DNA from: Ridgeia piscesae
Taxonomy: Eukaryota > Annelida > Polychaeta > Sabellida > Siboglinidae
Direction: 5' to 3'
Assembly: GCA_025642075.2 (NCBI GenBank)
Contig: JAODUO010000053.1
Span: 2,101,001 to 2,165,000, forward strand
Length of the DNA stretch: 64,000 nucleotides
A program made the translations under genes and the position numbers. A model generated the notes under the pieces. It was not told the DNA's origin and made no database searches. It was given only the letters and a program-made list of their open reading frames with translations. This document shows, piece by piece, positions 1-12,590 of this stretch; position 1 is the first letter of the stretch, and each line of letters opens with the position of its first letter.

Positions 1-1252
1 TTAAAGAATTCGACATTAGGAGAATACCACATAACAAGATTTGACAAATAAGTATTACGGTTTACTACGATGATAGAAATCCGAAAAAAGAAAATACGGA
101 TTATATGCGGAGTGTTACAAGAGTGTGTGCTTGGTCCGTTGTTATTCCAATTAATACGCAATGCATCTCATTTAATACTAATTACTTTACTTGTGGATGA
201 TACAGATATATTTACACAGGGGATCGGTAAAATGAAATGCGAACTGTGTTGCTATCAGAATTAACTGAGATTTCATTTGAGGCTAACGTAAATAAATTAT
301 ATATAAATGTATTTAAAACGAAATTCATGTTATTCGGGAAGAACAACTGACAATTTCCAATTGACAAGACATGGTTTTAACATTAGTCAAGTACCTTGCA
401 TTACATTTTTAGGCATAATAATTGATGACAGTTTATTGCGGAGGTAATATTTTGATGACATTAGGATAAAGGTTAATCCTTTCCACCGAAACTCCGGACG
501 GGGGGGAGGTGTAACACAGTTGTCTAAGCCTTCTTGTCGTAATATCTGATTTACTGGGAACAGAACCTTATGTTTGCCCTATCTCAATCGAAATTCAAGG
601 GACTGCAGCATTCTACAGAATTCTCGGCGTAACTACTGATTTATTGTGGAGGTAGGTCAGAACTATTTATGTCCACCGAAATTCCAGGGGGTAGCTGCTT
701 CTTGTCCTCTGTTTCCGCGACTATGCCCCTTGAGCAACTAGACTTTTGTTGGTTCTTATGTAAAGTAGGTCACATATACTGAGACGACCCGCGAAATTAC
801 CAGTTTACGAGTTTACGAGATATGTGTACTCGCTACAGAGTCAGTATCTTCGCCGCCCACTCCTGCTTATAGGGTCCTTTCCCCTTTTCCGACCTTCCTC
901 TTACGTTTCTTCGCAAGACGGACATAGATATGCTATCCACAGATCAGAAAAGAGCAACTATACTTATACAAAAACTGAGTTATGCAATGTGTCTAAGAGA
1001 ATGTCGTTTAGCAACACTAGACACCAGGGAATTGAGAGGAGATCAGATAGAAGTGTTTAAAATATTGATAGAAATATTTCTTACTTCCTATTGTTAACGA
1101 AGATAGAAGGACTAGAGGACATATTAGTAAAGAAGCAGTGTAGACTAGATATTAGAAAGTTCCCATTTTCACAAAGAACAATAAATGAATGGAACAGATT
1201 ATCAGCTGATAGCGTGGGTGCGTGTAGTGTTAATATGTTTAAACAATAATAA
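1..1252 (+). mobile_element. Decayed LINE (RT palm and C-terminal tail), interrupted
   Basis: Around 96-230 the + strand reads VLGPLLFQLI and then VDDTDIF, a worn form of the reverse-transcriptase segment normally SVLGPLLF followed by (F/Y)ADDT. Around 325-440 it continues with CITFLGIIIDDSL, the post-palm segment. About 500 bases without RT similarity follow, and then 950-1252 gives [31 protein letters not shown] and a short end, the C-terminal tail of the same class of non-LTR retrotransposon. Stops and frameshifts break the frame. The tail is closely similar to the minus-strand relic near 46.7-47.2 kb, so both come from one family. The middle block may be a later insertion. Confidence 0.75.
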
Positions 1253-1691
1253 ACATAATATATACATTAGAAGGGCACCTAGACACACTTAGATATACAG
1301 TCTGCACTCTCGGTATACCGAAGGGCTTCGTTGTCCACCTTCATTGTAGAGTTGATTCTCTAGGTGGCAATCTTGTTAACTAAACAACTTGACAACCTGA
1401 CACGTAACTAATACTATATGTTAAGTTAATGAATTTGTAGGCCTATATGGACGAGAATAGACCACCTCGTCATAATATATGATAGAATTATACGAACATT
1501 CACGTTTGAAGACACTTCGTTACTGGCGGGCAACGTAATGTATACTTCTGATTAAGCAAGACTGACGGACACTCGGCCCGTACTATCAAAAGCGGTAATA
1601 GCAGTTTGGTGGACTGGTTGGCAGACTGACATAAACTATGTGGTCATGGAAGTTCGAATATATGTGCATTTTATTACTTTGTTTGGCTAAT

Positions 1692-1692
<1 letters not shown>
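1253..1692. other. No gene seen; possible LINE 3' tail
   Basis: No coding or RNA gene recognised. Near 1355-1378 there is a CTAGGTGGCAATCTTGTTAA stretch that recurs in reverse near 46.70 kb and 47.88 kb, so this part is probably the 3' untranslated end of the preceding retrotransposon relic. Confidence 0.4.
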
Positions 1693-1728
<36 letters not shown>

Positions 1729-2532
1729 GTGTGTGTGTGTGTGTGTGCGTGTGCGTGTGCGTGTGCGTGTGCGTGTGCGTGTGCGTGTGCGTGTGTGCGT
1801 GTGCGTGTGCGTGTGTGCGTGTGCGTGTGCGTGGTGCGTGTCGTGTGCGTGTGCTGTGCGTGTGCGTGTGCGTGTGCGTGTGCGTGTGCGTGTGCGTGTG
1901 CGTGTGCGTGTGCGTGTGCGTGTGCGTGTGTGTGTGTCGTGTGCGTGTGCGTGTGCTGTGCTGTGCGTGTGCGTGTGCGTGTGCGTGTGCGTGTGCGTGT
2001 GCGTGTGCGTGTGCGTGTGCGTGTGCGTGTGCGTGTGCGTGTGCGTGTGCGTGTGCGTGTGCGTGTGCGTGTGCGTGTGCGTGTCGCGTGGCGTGTGCGT
2101 GTGTGCGTGTGCGGTTGTGCGTGTGTGCGTGCGGTGTGCGTGTGCGTGCGTGCGTGTGCGTGTGCGTGCTGTGTGCGGTGCGTGTGTGCGTGTGTGCAGT
2201 GCGTGTGCGTGCTGTGGGGGTGTGCGTGTGTGCGTGGTGTGCGTGTGTGCGTGTGTGCGTGTGTGCGTGTGTGCGTGTGTGGTGCGTGTGCGTGGTGCGT
2301 GTGTGAGTGCGTGTGTGTGCGTGTGTGCGTGTGTGGTGCGTGTGCGTGTGTGCGTGTGTGCGTGTGCGTGTGTGCGTGTGTGCGTGTGTGCGTGTGTGCG
2401 TGTGTGCGTGTGTGCGTGTGTGGTGGTGGTGCGTGTGTGCGTGTGTGGTGAGTGCGTGTGTGCGTGTGTGAGTGCGTGTGTGCGTGTGTGTGTGTGTGAG
2501 TGCGTGTGTGCGTGTGTGCGTGTGTGCGTGGC
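1693..2532. repeat. (GT)n / (GTGTGC)n compound microsatellite
   Basis: About 840 bases of GT and GTGTGC/GTGC units, interrupted by variants. The long open frames across it on both strands (Cys-Val, Arg-Val or His-Thr polymers) come from the repeat and are not genes. Confidence 0.97.
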
Positions 2533-4938
2533 TTTGTGGTTAACACTAATAATTATAGGATTATTGTCGTGTGATTCGCTAAGTATATCAGAGTGACACC
2601 ATACACGTACGGCGGCTCTTCCATCCAGACTCGCTATTAATACCTCTGTCTATAATGAAGCCATCTCCTGACCCCAAACTGCGTCGCTGTGTTCACACAA
2701 AGTAATCGGAAGTGCACAAATGTCGGCGGACGACGGAAGGACGGGCGTTATTTCGGCTGCTCACCCGGAAGTAGGATCCGCCCTCCGCGTACGGAAGCTT
2801 GAATGAAATTTCCGAGCGTAAACACCACGCATGCCCGCGATGCCAACATAGCTGGCATTGCGGAAGCGTCGAAACGGCCTAGCCGCGGTTACAGCTACTC
2901 GCTGGCAGATTTCAAAGGCGTCTTCTTTCGGCTTCAGTATTCTTGGCATTTCCTGATTCCGCGCTCAGTCCGGCGGTAATGAACTTGTGTCGGCACGCAG
3001 TGTTGCTCTGACGGCGACAGGACGGTGTGTGATGTTCTGGCAGCTGGACTCGTTCAGTCGTAACCCGGGGGGAAATCCCTTCGTGCAGTTGAATACCGGC
3101 CAGTGTACACGAGAGGTTCACAGACAGTTGAACGTGGTCAGTTGTGAATGGGAGGTAGGCGGTGCAAACTCCGGCTCTTCCACTTACTAGTGGCTATTTT
3201 CAGGCACGATACATCAAGCAGAAACGCTTTGGTGTGGGCGATAAGAAATGCCGATAATACACAACTACCTGTCTCGTCGTTTATCTGTGATGAACGATAC
3301 AGTAAGCAACGGCGTGGTGAATCGGATTATTTCTTAATCTGCAAACACAATAGGATTTTTACAATAATGTACGTAGGGGGTGGGGCACGTCCCAAAGCAA
3401 AGAGGGAAATTAAAATCGTCTCCCAGGCTAGATTTAAAGATGTCCATCGTTGCTGCGGATACAGCTGTTTAAGTCAGTCCATTTCATTAATGTTCTATTA
3501 AAACAACCTGTTAGCATAAACCTGAGCCCTGGTCTGTTGTTGTATAAATCGTTCAAGGCGGCTACGAGTGTTGTTAGATGAGTGAAATAGATGACTCGGC
3601 AAATGATTGACTATTTTGGATAATCTCTACAGCAACATAATACAAGTAATTGGATATGAATCTTCAACGTTCATTTTTCTGCCAATCTGCACGTTTATTC
3701 ACAATTTGGGAACTTCTAGTTACTTATGATTGCTACTGGTTGCAGACCAGTAATCTTGTTGTAGTTCACTGAAACAGAAGCAGACCAAGGTCGCTAAGTT
3801 ACGACCCGGGTTAAACATTCAAACAATTCATTACAATGTTTGTCTTGTCACCGATCAGCTGAGGAGTATTTTCGCAAATGCATTTTTATTTCCCACAGAA
3901 AAGATACACCCAAATGCAAACACAATCAACATATGACAGGACACGACGAAAGTGTTTATTAATGTCGGTTCTGTGGTTTCTGTATCGTTAGTCTTGTTAT
4001 CGTTATTACTACAGTACTATTAGTAATAGTAGTAATATTTTTGTAGTTGTTTTGTTATTTATGTTCGATATTACTGTTTATATTGACGCTGTTGTTGTTA
4101 TTGATATATTTATTATTCGTTTGATTGTATTGCCATACAAGTATACAAAGATCCGTCGGATGCGTATTCATGGTTATAAGAACAAAGAACGCATCCTGAC
4201 TTTGTATTTAACAACAGTACGATGTATTTATTGTCTCGGATGCTACAAAACAAATATCAACGAAACGGCCCAGGCAGACGTGCACAGGCACAACACGTCC
4301 GCCGGCGACAGTGACGGCTCCAGCCGCCAAGAGAGACGCGTGTTGTTTGGGTTCCCGTGAAACAGGTGCAGCGACAACAACAACGGGAGGAGGCAAAGGA
4401 ACACGTCTGCTCGCGGCGCTGGTAACGAACGACCCGCGGCAATACAGGGAACGACATGCCGAGGAACGGGGCGACTTGGATCTACAAAGGCGGATACTCG
4501 TAAACGAGTGCAAGTACACATAACTCGTCGGTTCACCGCCAAACAGTTGCTGTCGAGCGTCGTCTTCCTGACGCGGTATTGCTCCGTCTTTGTCGCCGTC
4601 TTCTGTACGGTGATACGAGACGCACGGTGCACGATATACACACAATATCCGCATCGCGATACGCTGCGATATATGATAGCACTATGCAAAACAGTATCAC
4701 CGCCACAGTTGTGAACCAGTCAACGGTCGGCATAAACCACAACTGTTTAAGTATCGACAACATATCGAGTTATGACGTTTAGTATGTATACTGTTGATTT
4801 TTGTCAATCGTTCACAACAAATGAGCGAATCTTACTGTTTTTGTCAATGCCAGGCAACGTAGTCTGTATCGCGATACGATCCGTATCGCGAAGTAGTGTA
4901 TTGTTTCTGCCCTGGTATTCAGTCTTCTCTGCCCGCAT
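2533..4938. other. No gene recognised; CpG-rich patch
   Basis: Roughly 2690-3180 and 4250-4470 are richer in CG dinucleotides than the surroundings. Short open frames occur on both strands in these patches, but none has a splice structure or motif I can name. The rest is AT-rich sequence with nothing supportable. Confidence 0.4.
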
Positions 4939-5085
4939 TTGTGTGTGTGTGTGTGTGTGTGTGTTTGTGCGTGCGTGCGCGCGCGTGCGTGCGTGCGTGC
5001 GTGCGTGCGTGTGTGTGTGTGTTTCAGTGTGTGTGATGTGTGTATGTGCGTGTGCGTGAGTGTTGTGTGTGTGTTATGTGTGTTA
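4939..5085. repeat. (GT)n / (GTGC)n microsatellite
   Basis: GT dinucleotides grading into GTGC tetranucleotides and back. Confidence 0.95.
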
Positions 5086-5258
5086 GTATAATTATTATCT
5101 TTCGCAATGTCATCTTCTCACACCTGTTGTAAGAAGGAACCTTGACACCATATGTTATGATATGAAACAAAATGTTTAATATTGGAATTTCAGAGGGACC
5201 AACAAATGAATGTATATCAACACACACATGCAACAAAACATGGTTTGTTCGCTGTACA

Positions 5259-5490
5259 TATTAAACAACAACAACAACAACAATGGCTACGACAACGATA
5301 CCAACAACAACAATAACAACGACTACGATGACGATACTAACAACAACACCAACAACGACATCATCACCACCACTACCACTACCATCATCAACAACATAAA
5401 CACCGCCACCAACAGCAACAACAACATCAACTACAATGACAACGACAACAGCATCATCATCATCATCAACAACAACAACAGCAAAACCTA
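5259..5490. repeat. Degenerate (AAC)n / (ATC)n triplet repeat
   Basis: Imperfect AAC triplets mixed with ATC/ACC triplets. The Asn-rich frame across it is a by-product. Confidence 0.9.
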
Positions 5491-6215
5491 AATATACAAC
5501 AAGGTCAACCGTAGTGGTTATACACAGCATTTGACAGCTACTGAAATAGCTCGACGTGACTAACTACGTCTGTCTCTTCTATTTTTAAGCTACCATTACC
5601 ATCTGCTACCGTCACTCAGGCCCACGCTAACAGCGCCAATTCTATAAGCAGTGTTTCGTGCCTCATTATATACTATTATACTATTATGGATTGACTAGGT
5701 AAAAAAAAAAAAAGAAATTATGATTGCGCGCGTTCATGAGAATCGGAACGATCAACGCCTGACAGGGAGACACACGTCATCAAGAGGCCTACTTAGCCAC
5801 GGCAGCAAGACACGAGGCAGAGGGCCAGGCAGTTGCAAGACAGCTGCCCTGATGCATTGGTCTGTGGACATGTGATGAAAGAAACCGTTAAATGTATAAT
5901 AGATTAATGGGAAAGTGTAATCAATTGCTCGATGTAAAGACTGACATTATTTGAATCGAACTTACAATGTCTAACATTCTGGGACAACATTCTGATACTC
6001 GGGCGCCTCAAATAAGTTGATTTATTTGCCTGACCTGACTTAAAATGCTTAGTTCAAAGTGGCACCTCACTTCACTTCTGGTTGTCACAACCTTTCATAT
6101 CGTGAGTTTGTTATGAATTATTCCAAAGTTCCCTGTATTGTAAATTAAATAGATTTAGGCAGTAAAACTAATAAATGACCGCCAATACAGAGCTACCTTT
6201 CACAGTTGCCGGTCG
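5491..6215. other. No gene seen
   Basis: Unique-looking intergenic sequence with a 13-base poly-A near 5701. No exon, RNA gene or element recognised. Confidence 0.4.
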
Positions 6216-6562
<347 letters not shown>

Positions 6563-6576
6563 ACAATACATACATT

Positions 6577-6965
6577 ATAATTAATATATATATATAATAT
6601 AATATATATATATGTATATAAGTATATATAATATATGTATATATATATATGTATATATATGTATATGTATATATATTAATGTATATAGTATATTAATATA
6701 TGTATATGTATATGTATATTATATGTATATTATATTATTATTATATTATATTATATTATATTATATTATATTATATTATATTATATTATATTATATTATA
6801 TTATATTATATTATATTATATTATATTATATTATATTATATTATATTATATTATATTATATTATATTATATTATATTATATTATATTATATTATATTATA
6901 TATATATTATATTATATTATATTATATATATATTATATTATATTATTATTTATTATTATATTATT
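6577..6965. repeat. (TA)n followed by (TTATA)n pentamer array
   Basis: Irregular TA/TGTA sequence to about 6725, then a nearly pure TTATA pentamer array to about 6900, then decayed copies. Confidence 0.95.
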
Positions 6966-8195
6966 GTATGGCGCCATGACTCACTTGTATGTATTTTGTG
7001 CATTTATTTGGTGACAATAGGTGTCACTGCAGTTTGATCGGCGGGATGATAGCGGGATTTGGGGGAGAGTGTGAGAGCAAGCAAACAGCCGGGCGCACGA
7101 GGCTGTGTTTTCAGTGGGAAGTTGCTTTGGTGAGTTTAATTACTGCAATTGTATAATAACATTTGAGCCATGAGTGCTGTAACATGTGAGCCATTATTGC
7201 GCCTTGATAATTGTGGACAGTTAATACTTACGTTGTTACATAGTTATTGCAGTAGTTATAATTTCCCTTCGTATTCCCACATGCAAAATCCTCTGATATG
7301 GGCTTGTAACTACCGGGTAATGATGCCACAGCTAACTGTTATGATTGTCATGTATACTGACTGAACTGTGCAGCAGCAGGCCGTGTAGAGTGTACGTTGA
7401 ACACTGAGGTTGTTTTTCTATGGAAGACGCGGCAAATCGTTGTATTAATGTATTTATCAAATGTTAAGTCAAATCGTCACTATCCACGTGGGGTCGTGGG
7501 TTGATCGAGAAATGGTAACCAGTATTGTTATGGTTAAGTGCTAGTATTTACCGATATATGTATCGTGAGAGAACGTGTTTAGTGTCACAGCACGGTTGTT
7601 GATTATGGACCACAAATTAAGACAGTGGTTTAACATTAATGAGTTTGCAAGCTGTTGACTTGTAGTACAAGTCTGGGTGTTCGGCACTAGGGGTCAGCAC
7701 TGATGTAATGTATGTAGAAACGATGTAGAAACATATTTTTGTTCTGCAGCGTGATTGCTTCATGAATGCTTTGGAAGCAAGAAGCCTGAGATTGTAGTCC
7801 TGACATCTGTCTGTGGGCAGGTACATATCGTGATTTAGTCTTGCATTTCTATATTATATTTGCCATTTGGGGTGTGCGTAAATATGTACTTGTCTTAGAC
7901 TAAGTAAGAGTTTGATTTCATTATTGCCACCAAAGTCATGCAGTATTAATTACTTAATGCAATACGTAGGTATTGCTTATTTATTCAGTTAATTGCCAGT
8001 GTTGGCATATGTTTGGCTTAAGTATTGAACTTAAGTAGTGTGTGCAGAGATGGATCTTCTTACATGATGTTGTATATTGTACTGTTATGTAATGATGCCT
8101 GTACTCACTGTGATTTATGGTTGTTACAGGTTTTGTTTTGCTTTCTGCATGTGAATAAAGACATTGTGAAGGTTGATTTCTTTCTGCATTGAATA
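6966..8195. other. No gene recognised; isolated AATAAA
   Basis: No coding exon seen. An AATAAA at 8154-8159 follows a TTGTTACAG acceptor-like site near 8122-8130, so a noncoding + strand transcript ending here is possible. The sequence does not establish it. Confidence 0.25.
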
Positions 8196-8230
8196 TAATA
8201 ATATAATATTATTTTTATATATTATATTAT

Positions 8231-8274
<44 letters not shown>

Positions 8275-8276
8275 CT

Positions 8277-8347
<71 letters not shown>
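8196..8347. repeat. (AT)n microsatellite
   Basis: AT tract with short interruptions, ending about 20 bases before the first 276-bp direct repeat. Confidence 0.95.
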
Positions 8348-8354
<7 letters not shown>

Positions 8355-8364
8355 GCATTTTGAA

Positions 8365-8640
8365 GCATTTTGTTGACGCGTCTGCATGATTGATGTGTTA
8401 GCCCTCGACTCGTACAGTTCCAAGACCTATGACGTATAATGACGTTATCGCACGTGCGACGTAGACCGTAGCGCCATTCGTCTCTATTGATAGGCGTTCT
8501 TATCCAGAAACCATCGTTAACCCTTCATGTGTCGATTTCTCAGTCGGATTCTTGTTTATTAATGTGCTATCTTCTGGTCTAAGATGTTGTTTTCTGTTGT
8601 CGCGTAACCTACGCGAGCGGATTTATTTACGGAAGACACA
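8365..8640. repeat. 276-bp direct repeat, copy A
   Basis: Begins GCATTTTGTTG and includes GACGTATAATGACGTTATCG and CGCGTAACCTACGCGAGCGG. It is matched by copy B at 9371-9646 in the same orientation, over the same length and with only scattered differences. No coding capacity. It may be a short interspersed element, or the terminal repeats of a small element covering 8365-9646. Confidence 0.85.
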
Positions 8641-9134
8641 TGGGTGATTTTCCACTGGATAGTTGGACATTTTTATCTGAGTATATTAATTTTACTACTA
8701 GACCTATGCAGGGTTTTTAAGAGACGGGAGTGATCAGTCTCGCTATATGCCAGTAAATTTGTTTTTCTGAACTGAAAAAGTGGGGGGCTTCTATGCTGTC
8801 CCCCTCAGGCTGAAAAGTGGGGGACGCGTCCCTCTCGTCCCCCACCGACCGGCGCCAATGACAATTACCAAGTATAAGTAGACAGACACCGAAAGAGCGA
8901 ATGTGCACTAACTGGCCTGCTGTGTACCTAAGAAACGGGGTTTCAATTAGCCAAGGTTTGCATGAGTGGAGGGGCGTGGGGATATGTCCGGAACAAACGA
9001 GTGCACTGGTCAACGGTCAGACGCAATAACATTAGTGACATGCGTACTTATCAACCGTCTGTCTGATACGTCGTGTACCTAGCAAGCATGTCAATTAACC
9101 CTGTCAAACAGTCGCACGCACGCCCCTACGTCTT
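8641..9134. other. No gene seen between the direct repeats
   Basis: Unique sequence with no recognised exon. It would be the internal part if the two 276-bp copies are ends of one element, but I see no reverse transcriptase, primer-binding site or terminal TG/CA to prove that. Confidence 0.3.
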
Positions 9135-9265
9135 AGGGAGAGGGAGAGGGAGAGGGAGAGGGAGAGGGAGAGGGAGAGGGAGAGGGAGAGGGAGAGGGAG
9201 AGGGAGAGGGAGAGGGAGAGGGAGAGGGAGAGGGAGAGGGAGAGGGAGAGGGAGAGGGAGAGGGA
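9135..9265. repeat. (AGGGAG)n hexamer microsatellite
   Basis: About 22 copies of AGGGAG with almost no variation. The Gly-Arg frame across it is a by-product. Confidence 0.97.
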
Positions 9266-9370
9266 ATAATCAATATTCACAAGGTTAATTGCAGTAAATA
9301 AACAAACTTCCGTTATTGCTGCGACGGTGGCGCCACCGTGTGTTTCACCATTCTAACATCAACGTTCATA

Positions 9371-9646
9371 GCATTTTGTTGCCACAACACAACTGCGTGA
9401 TAGATGTGTTAGGACTCGTACAGTTCCAGGACCTATGACGTATAATGACGTTATCGCACGTGCGACGTAGACCGTAGCGGCATTCGTCTCTATTGATAGG
9501 CGTTCTTATCCAGAACGCATCGTTAACCTTTTACGTGTCGATTTCTCAGTCGGATTCTTGTTTATTAATGCGTTATCTCCCGGTCTAATATGCGGTTTTC
9601 TGTTGTCGCGTAACCTACGCGAGCGGATTTATTTGCGGAACAGACA
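9371..9646. repeat. 276-bp direct repeat, copy B
   Basis: Second copy of the repeat at 8365-8640. Differences include GCGGCATTC in place of GCGCCATTC and several changes in the first 45 bases. The 3' halves match best. Confidence 0.85.
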
Positions 9647-9746
9647 TATTTGTCTAGCTACAAGTGTATTTACCTTTAATGTGTTGTGTACATCCTTCTT
9701 GACTTAGTCGAGTCTTATGTTAGACAATTTTCCTGCATCATCTTGT

Positions 9747-10985
9747 CTTTTGTAGACCTGCCACATTTTTGGATGGCAATCCGTATTTTTGACCTACATT
9801 TCTGTAAGAATCCCTATCAATCCGTATCACTAATCAGATCTTCCCGTTAACTGGCCTAAGTTATTGAGGCCTTTTCAAAGCGATTTTTCCACGTTTGTCT
9901 CGACGTTTTTTCGATGTGTGTGTTTGGAATGTCATTCTGCCTCACTCCCCTAAAAAGAAGTCAGATTTTTTAAAATTGTGTTTTAGATCAATTTAATGCC
10001 GTCGAGTCGTCGTAAATAAGCCGATGTCACAAGGCGCGGGCAGTTAGCGCTCCCAGGCGCACTGGGGCCTCAAAGTCCGGCATGGCGAAGTCGAAATAAA
10101 AAACAATTATAGCCATATTTTATAAATTTATGCTAAAACAAATATATCTGCATTATATAGAATAAAAAATAATGATGTAGCCTTAATTTTGGGGCATATC
10201 CGCAAATCGCAAAACATCGCCTTTGCGGTCGTGGTGTGTCTGGGGAGCGCTAACTGCACACGCCCAGTGACATCTGCTTATTTACGTCGACTCGACGACA
10301 TTAAATTGATTTAAACACAATTTTTTTTATCTGACTTCGTTTTAGCGGGAGTGATGCAGAACAACATTCCAAACACATACACATCGAAAAAACGTGGTAA
10401 GACCGTTTTGAAAAGGCCCTAATAATTTAGGCCAGTTAACTGGAAGATTACCGTAGTTTTATTCACATCAGCACATTTAAACTGCGTACCGCAAAACAGA
10501 CAGTGTCATCAAATAATGACAATTTATTTCAGCAGTTCGCGCGTATATCGAAGTTTCACTGACAAGCGTCAACAGTTTGAAATCAGAAATGCAGACGATT
10601 TCGTTGGTTGGCGTCGAGCTCCATTTCTTGTACTAATTTTCATAATCGTCACGCGCCTGCCTCGCGCCTCGTTCCCACCCGTTGAGTCATCTACCGCAGT
10701 ATCCATATCAGAACAACAAATTACCAGTGCGCCACCTATTACGCGCTACAATAAACTAATCAGTGGTTTAGTTCGTTCGTTTCGAATCGATATACTTAGT
10801 CACTAACAGTAAACGATTATTCCATTATGCTGTATAGTTTTGTGACGCGTACAAAGAAAAAATAATTTCTCCATAATTTTTAAAAAATCCGTATCCAAAT
10901 GGAGTACGGCCGTATCACTTAAAAACCCGTCAAAATCCGTATCGGATACGGGTAATCCGTATCATGTGGCAGGTCTGCTTTTGTA
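9747..10985. mobile_element. Non-autonomous hAT-like element with 8-bp target duplication
   Basis: The ends are inverted: GACCTGCCACAT at 9755 and ATGTGGCAGGTC ending at 10975. The sequence CTTTTGTA lies immediately left (9747-9754) and again right (10978-10985), an 8-bp target-site duplication of the length made by hAT transposases. The right end reads CAGACCTGCC on the reverse strand, so the left end appears to have lost its first CA. The terminal regions also share inverted ATCCGTAT motifs. No transposase is encoded. A second inverted-repeat element is nested inside. Confidence 0.75.
9838..10448. mobile_element. Nested MITE with about 230-bp inverted arms
   Basis: The left arm starts ATCTTCCCGTTAACTGGCCT. 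The right arm, read in reverse complement from 10448, starts ATCTTCCAGTTAACTGGCCT. The arms stay alignable through TTTTTTCGATGTGT, GTTTGGAATGT, AATTGTGTTT and CGACGTAAATAAG to about 10070 and 10220, leaving a short AT-rich loop. There is no coding capacity. I could not fix a target duplication. Confidence 0.8.
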
Positions 10986-11254
10986 TGGCATTTGATACAC
11001 CAGTTCTGTCCGACTGGCTGCACTTTATCCATTGAGTGTATCAGCAGGCGCCTGTATTGCAGGGTCGGTTAGCTGGTGTTACACGACACCTTTCCACTAC
11101 TCAAGTTTTGTTGCCCGACTAGGTTAGTCCATGGACAGTTTCTACGTTATGGTCTGTGTGTAGTCGGAATGGCACATCCTTCTTATGGCGACCTATTGGC
11201 TGCTTGAGCCTTCGTACAGTACAGTGATGTTAGTGTCGAAGTTAACGTAACGTT
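10986..11254. other. No gene seen
   Basis: Short unique stretch between the hAT-like element and the minus-strand reverse-transcriptase relic. Confidence 0.4.
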
Positions 11255-11585
11255 AACACAGGCCCTCGTGCCATACACGATCGAAGGCTTTCTTGAAGTC
11301 GATGAAGTTATGACACAGGACACGTTGGTGCTGCAGATGTTTCTATACCAGCAGTCTTAAGTTGAAGATTTGTTCTACTCTACTCCTTTGTAGTCGAAAT
11401 CCTGCCTGTTCTTCTGCTAGGACTCCCTCAGCCTTCCCTTTGATTGGGTTCGGAAGAACACTCAGCATCACTTTGTTAGGGTGACTTATTAGACTGATAG
11501 TTCTGTAGTTCTGACATAGTCTCGGGTTTCCTTTCTTGGGGATGGGTATTTTGAGGAATTTGGTCCATTCTCTCTGCCATTGTTT
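11255..11585 (-). mobile_element. LINE reverse-transcriptase fragment
   Basis: The reverse complement reads, in one mostly open frame, QWQREWTKFLKIPIPKKGN, then QNYRTISLISHPNKVML, then LAEEQAGFRLQRSRVEQIF, then FIDFKKAFDRVWHEGL. These are the successive fingers and palm-A segments of a non-LTR retrotransposon reverse transcriptase, with at least one internal stop. The wording differs from the relics near 1 kb, 47 kb and 63 kb, so this is another LINE lineage. The catalytic (F/Y)ADD block is missing. Confidence 0.88.
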
Positions 11586-12188
11586 AGTTTCTCATATCCT
11601 CTGGCAAATTGTATACAGATTAATTGTTATTAAACACGTAAATCTTTTAGTTAATCCAATACAGTTGTCACATCTGACGGCTTCGAGCAACGACATTACG
11701 GAAGTTTCACTAGACTATCTTCTCGGTGAAGTCATGCCTTTTGAATGTTATCCGCAAGATGGCGACACTGGTGTAATAATTTCTCAGTGGGGAGACCGGG
11801 GCTAGTTTTTAAGTTATAACACCGGGATTGATTTGAGCATGTCGCGTGTAATATCACGTGAATCCGTCGACACGTCATAAAGTTACGCCATTTTAAATAA
11901 AAAAGGCACTACCGTACCGGGATAAGCGATGTAACTCATTATGCAACAAATATGTAATAAGGCAGGCATTTAATTATGCAACAATTATCTGCGGGAGATA
12001 TGTGGGGACCTTTTGGCATGACGAAAGTTTCAACCGGTTAAGAAACCCACCCGCAATCTTGAAATGTGTTGTTTTTGTTACAATTAGCTCCGATCTCCCC
12101 TAAATTCACATCTCATCAGGTCTAGTCTAGTGTGTGCGTGTTTTTGCGTGTCTATGTGTGCATGCGCATATGTACATGTGCGTGTGTG
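11586..12188. other. No gene seen
   Basis: No exon, RNA gene or element recognised. Confidence 0.4.
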
Positions 12189-12325
<137 letters not shown>

Positions 12326-12447
12326 TGTATATATGTATATGTACTCCAGGTGGCAGCACCTTACGGTCGATAAGTACATCTGTCACATCGACAGAAAATA
12401 ATTAACGATCACACAAAATCACGCACGCACCCACGGACAGATGTCCA

Positions 12448-12518
12448 AATGCTCGCAAACGCACACACGCGCACACGACACACACACACACACACACCCA
12501 CACACACACACACACACA

Positions 12519-12590
<72 letters not shown>
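12448..12590. repeat. (AC)n / (ACGC)n microsatellite
   Basis: AC dinucleotides with a central block of ACGC tetramers. Confidence 0.95.

Noticed and set aside
1638..2596. Overlapping open frames of 220-298 codons on both strands
   Set aside because: They are translations of the GT/GTGC repeat (Cys-Val, Arg-Val, His-Thr polymers) with no start context or splice structure.
4208..4763. Overlapping 70-148 codon frames on both strands
   Set aside because: All frames are equally open in a CG-rich patch, with no motif, splice sites or signal; probably chance.
10516..10806. 96-codon frame inside the hAT-like element
   Set aside because: No transposase motif such as a zinc finger or the RNase H-like core; too short.
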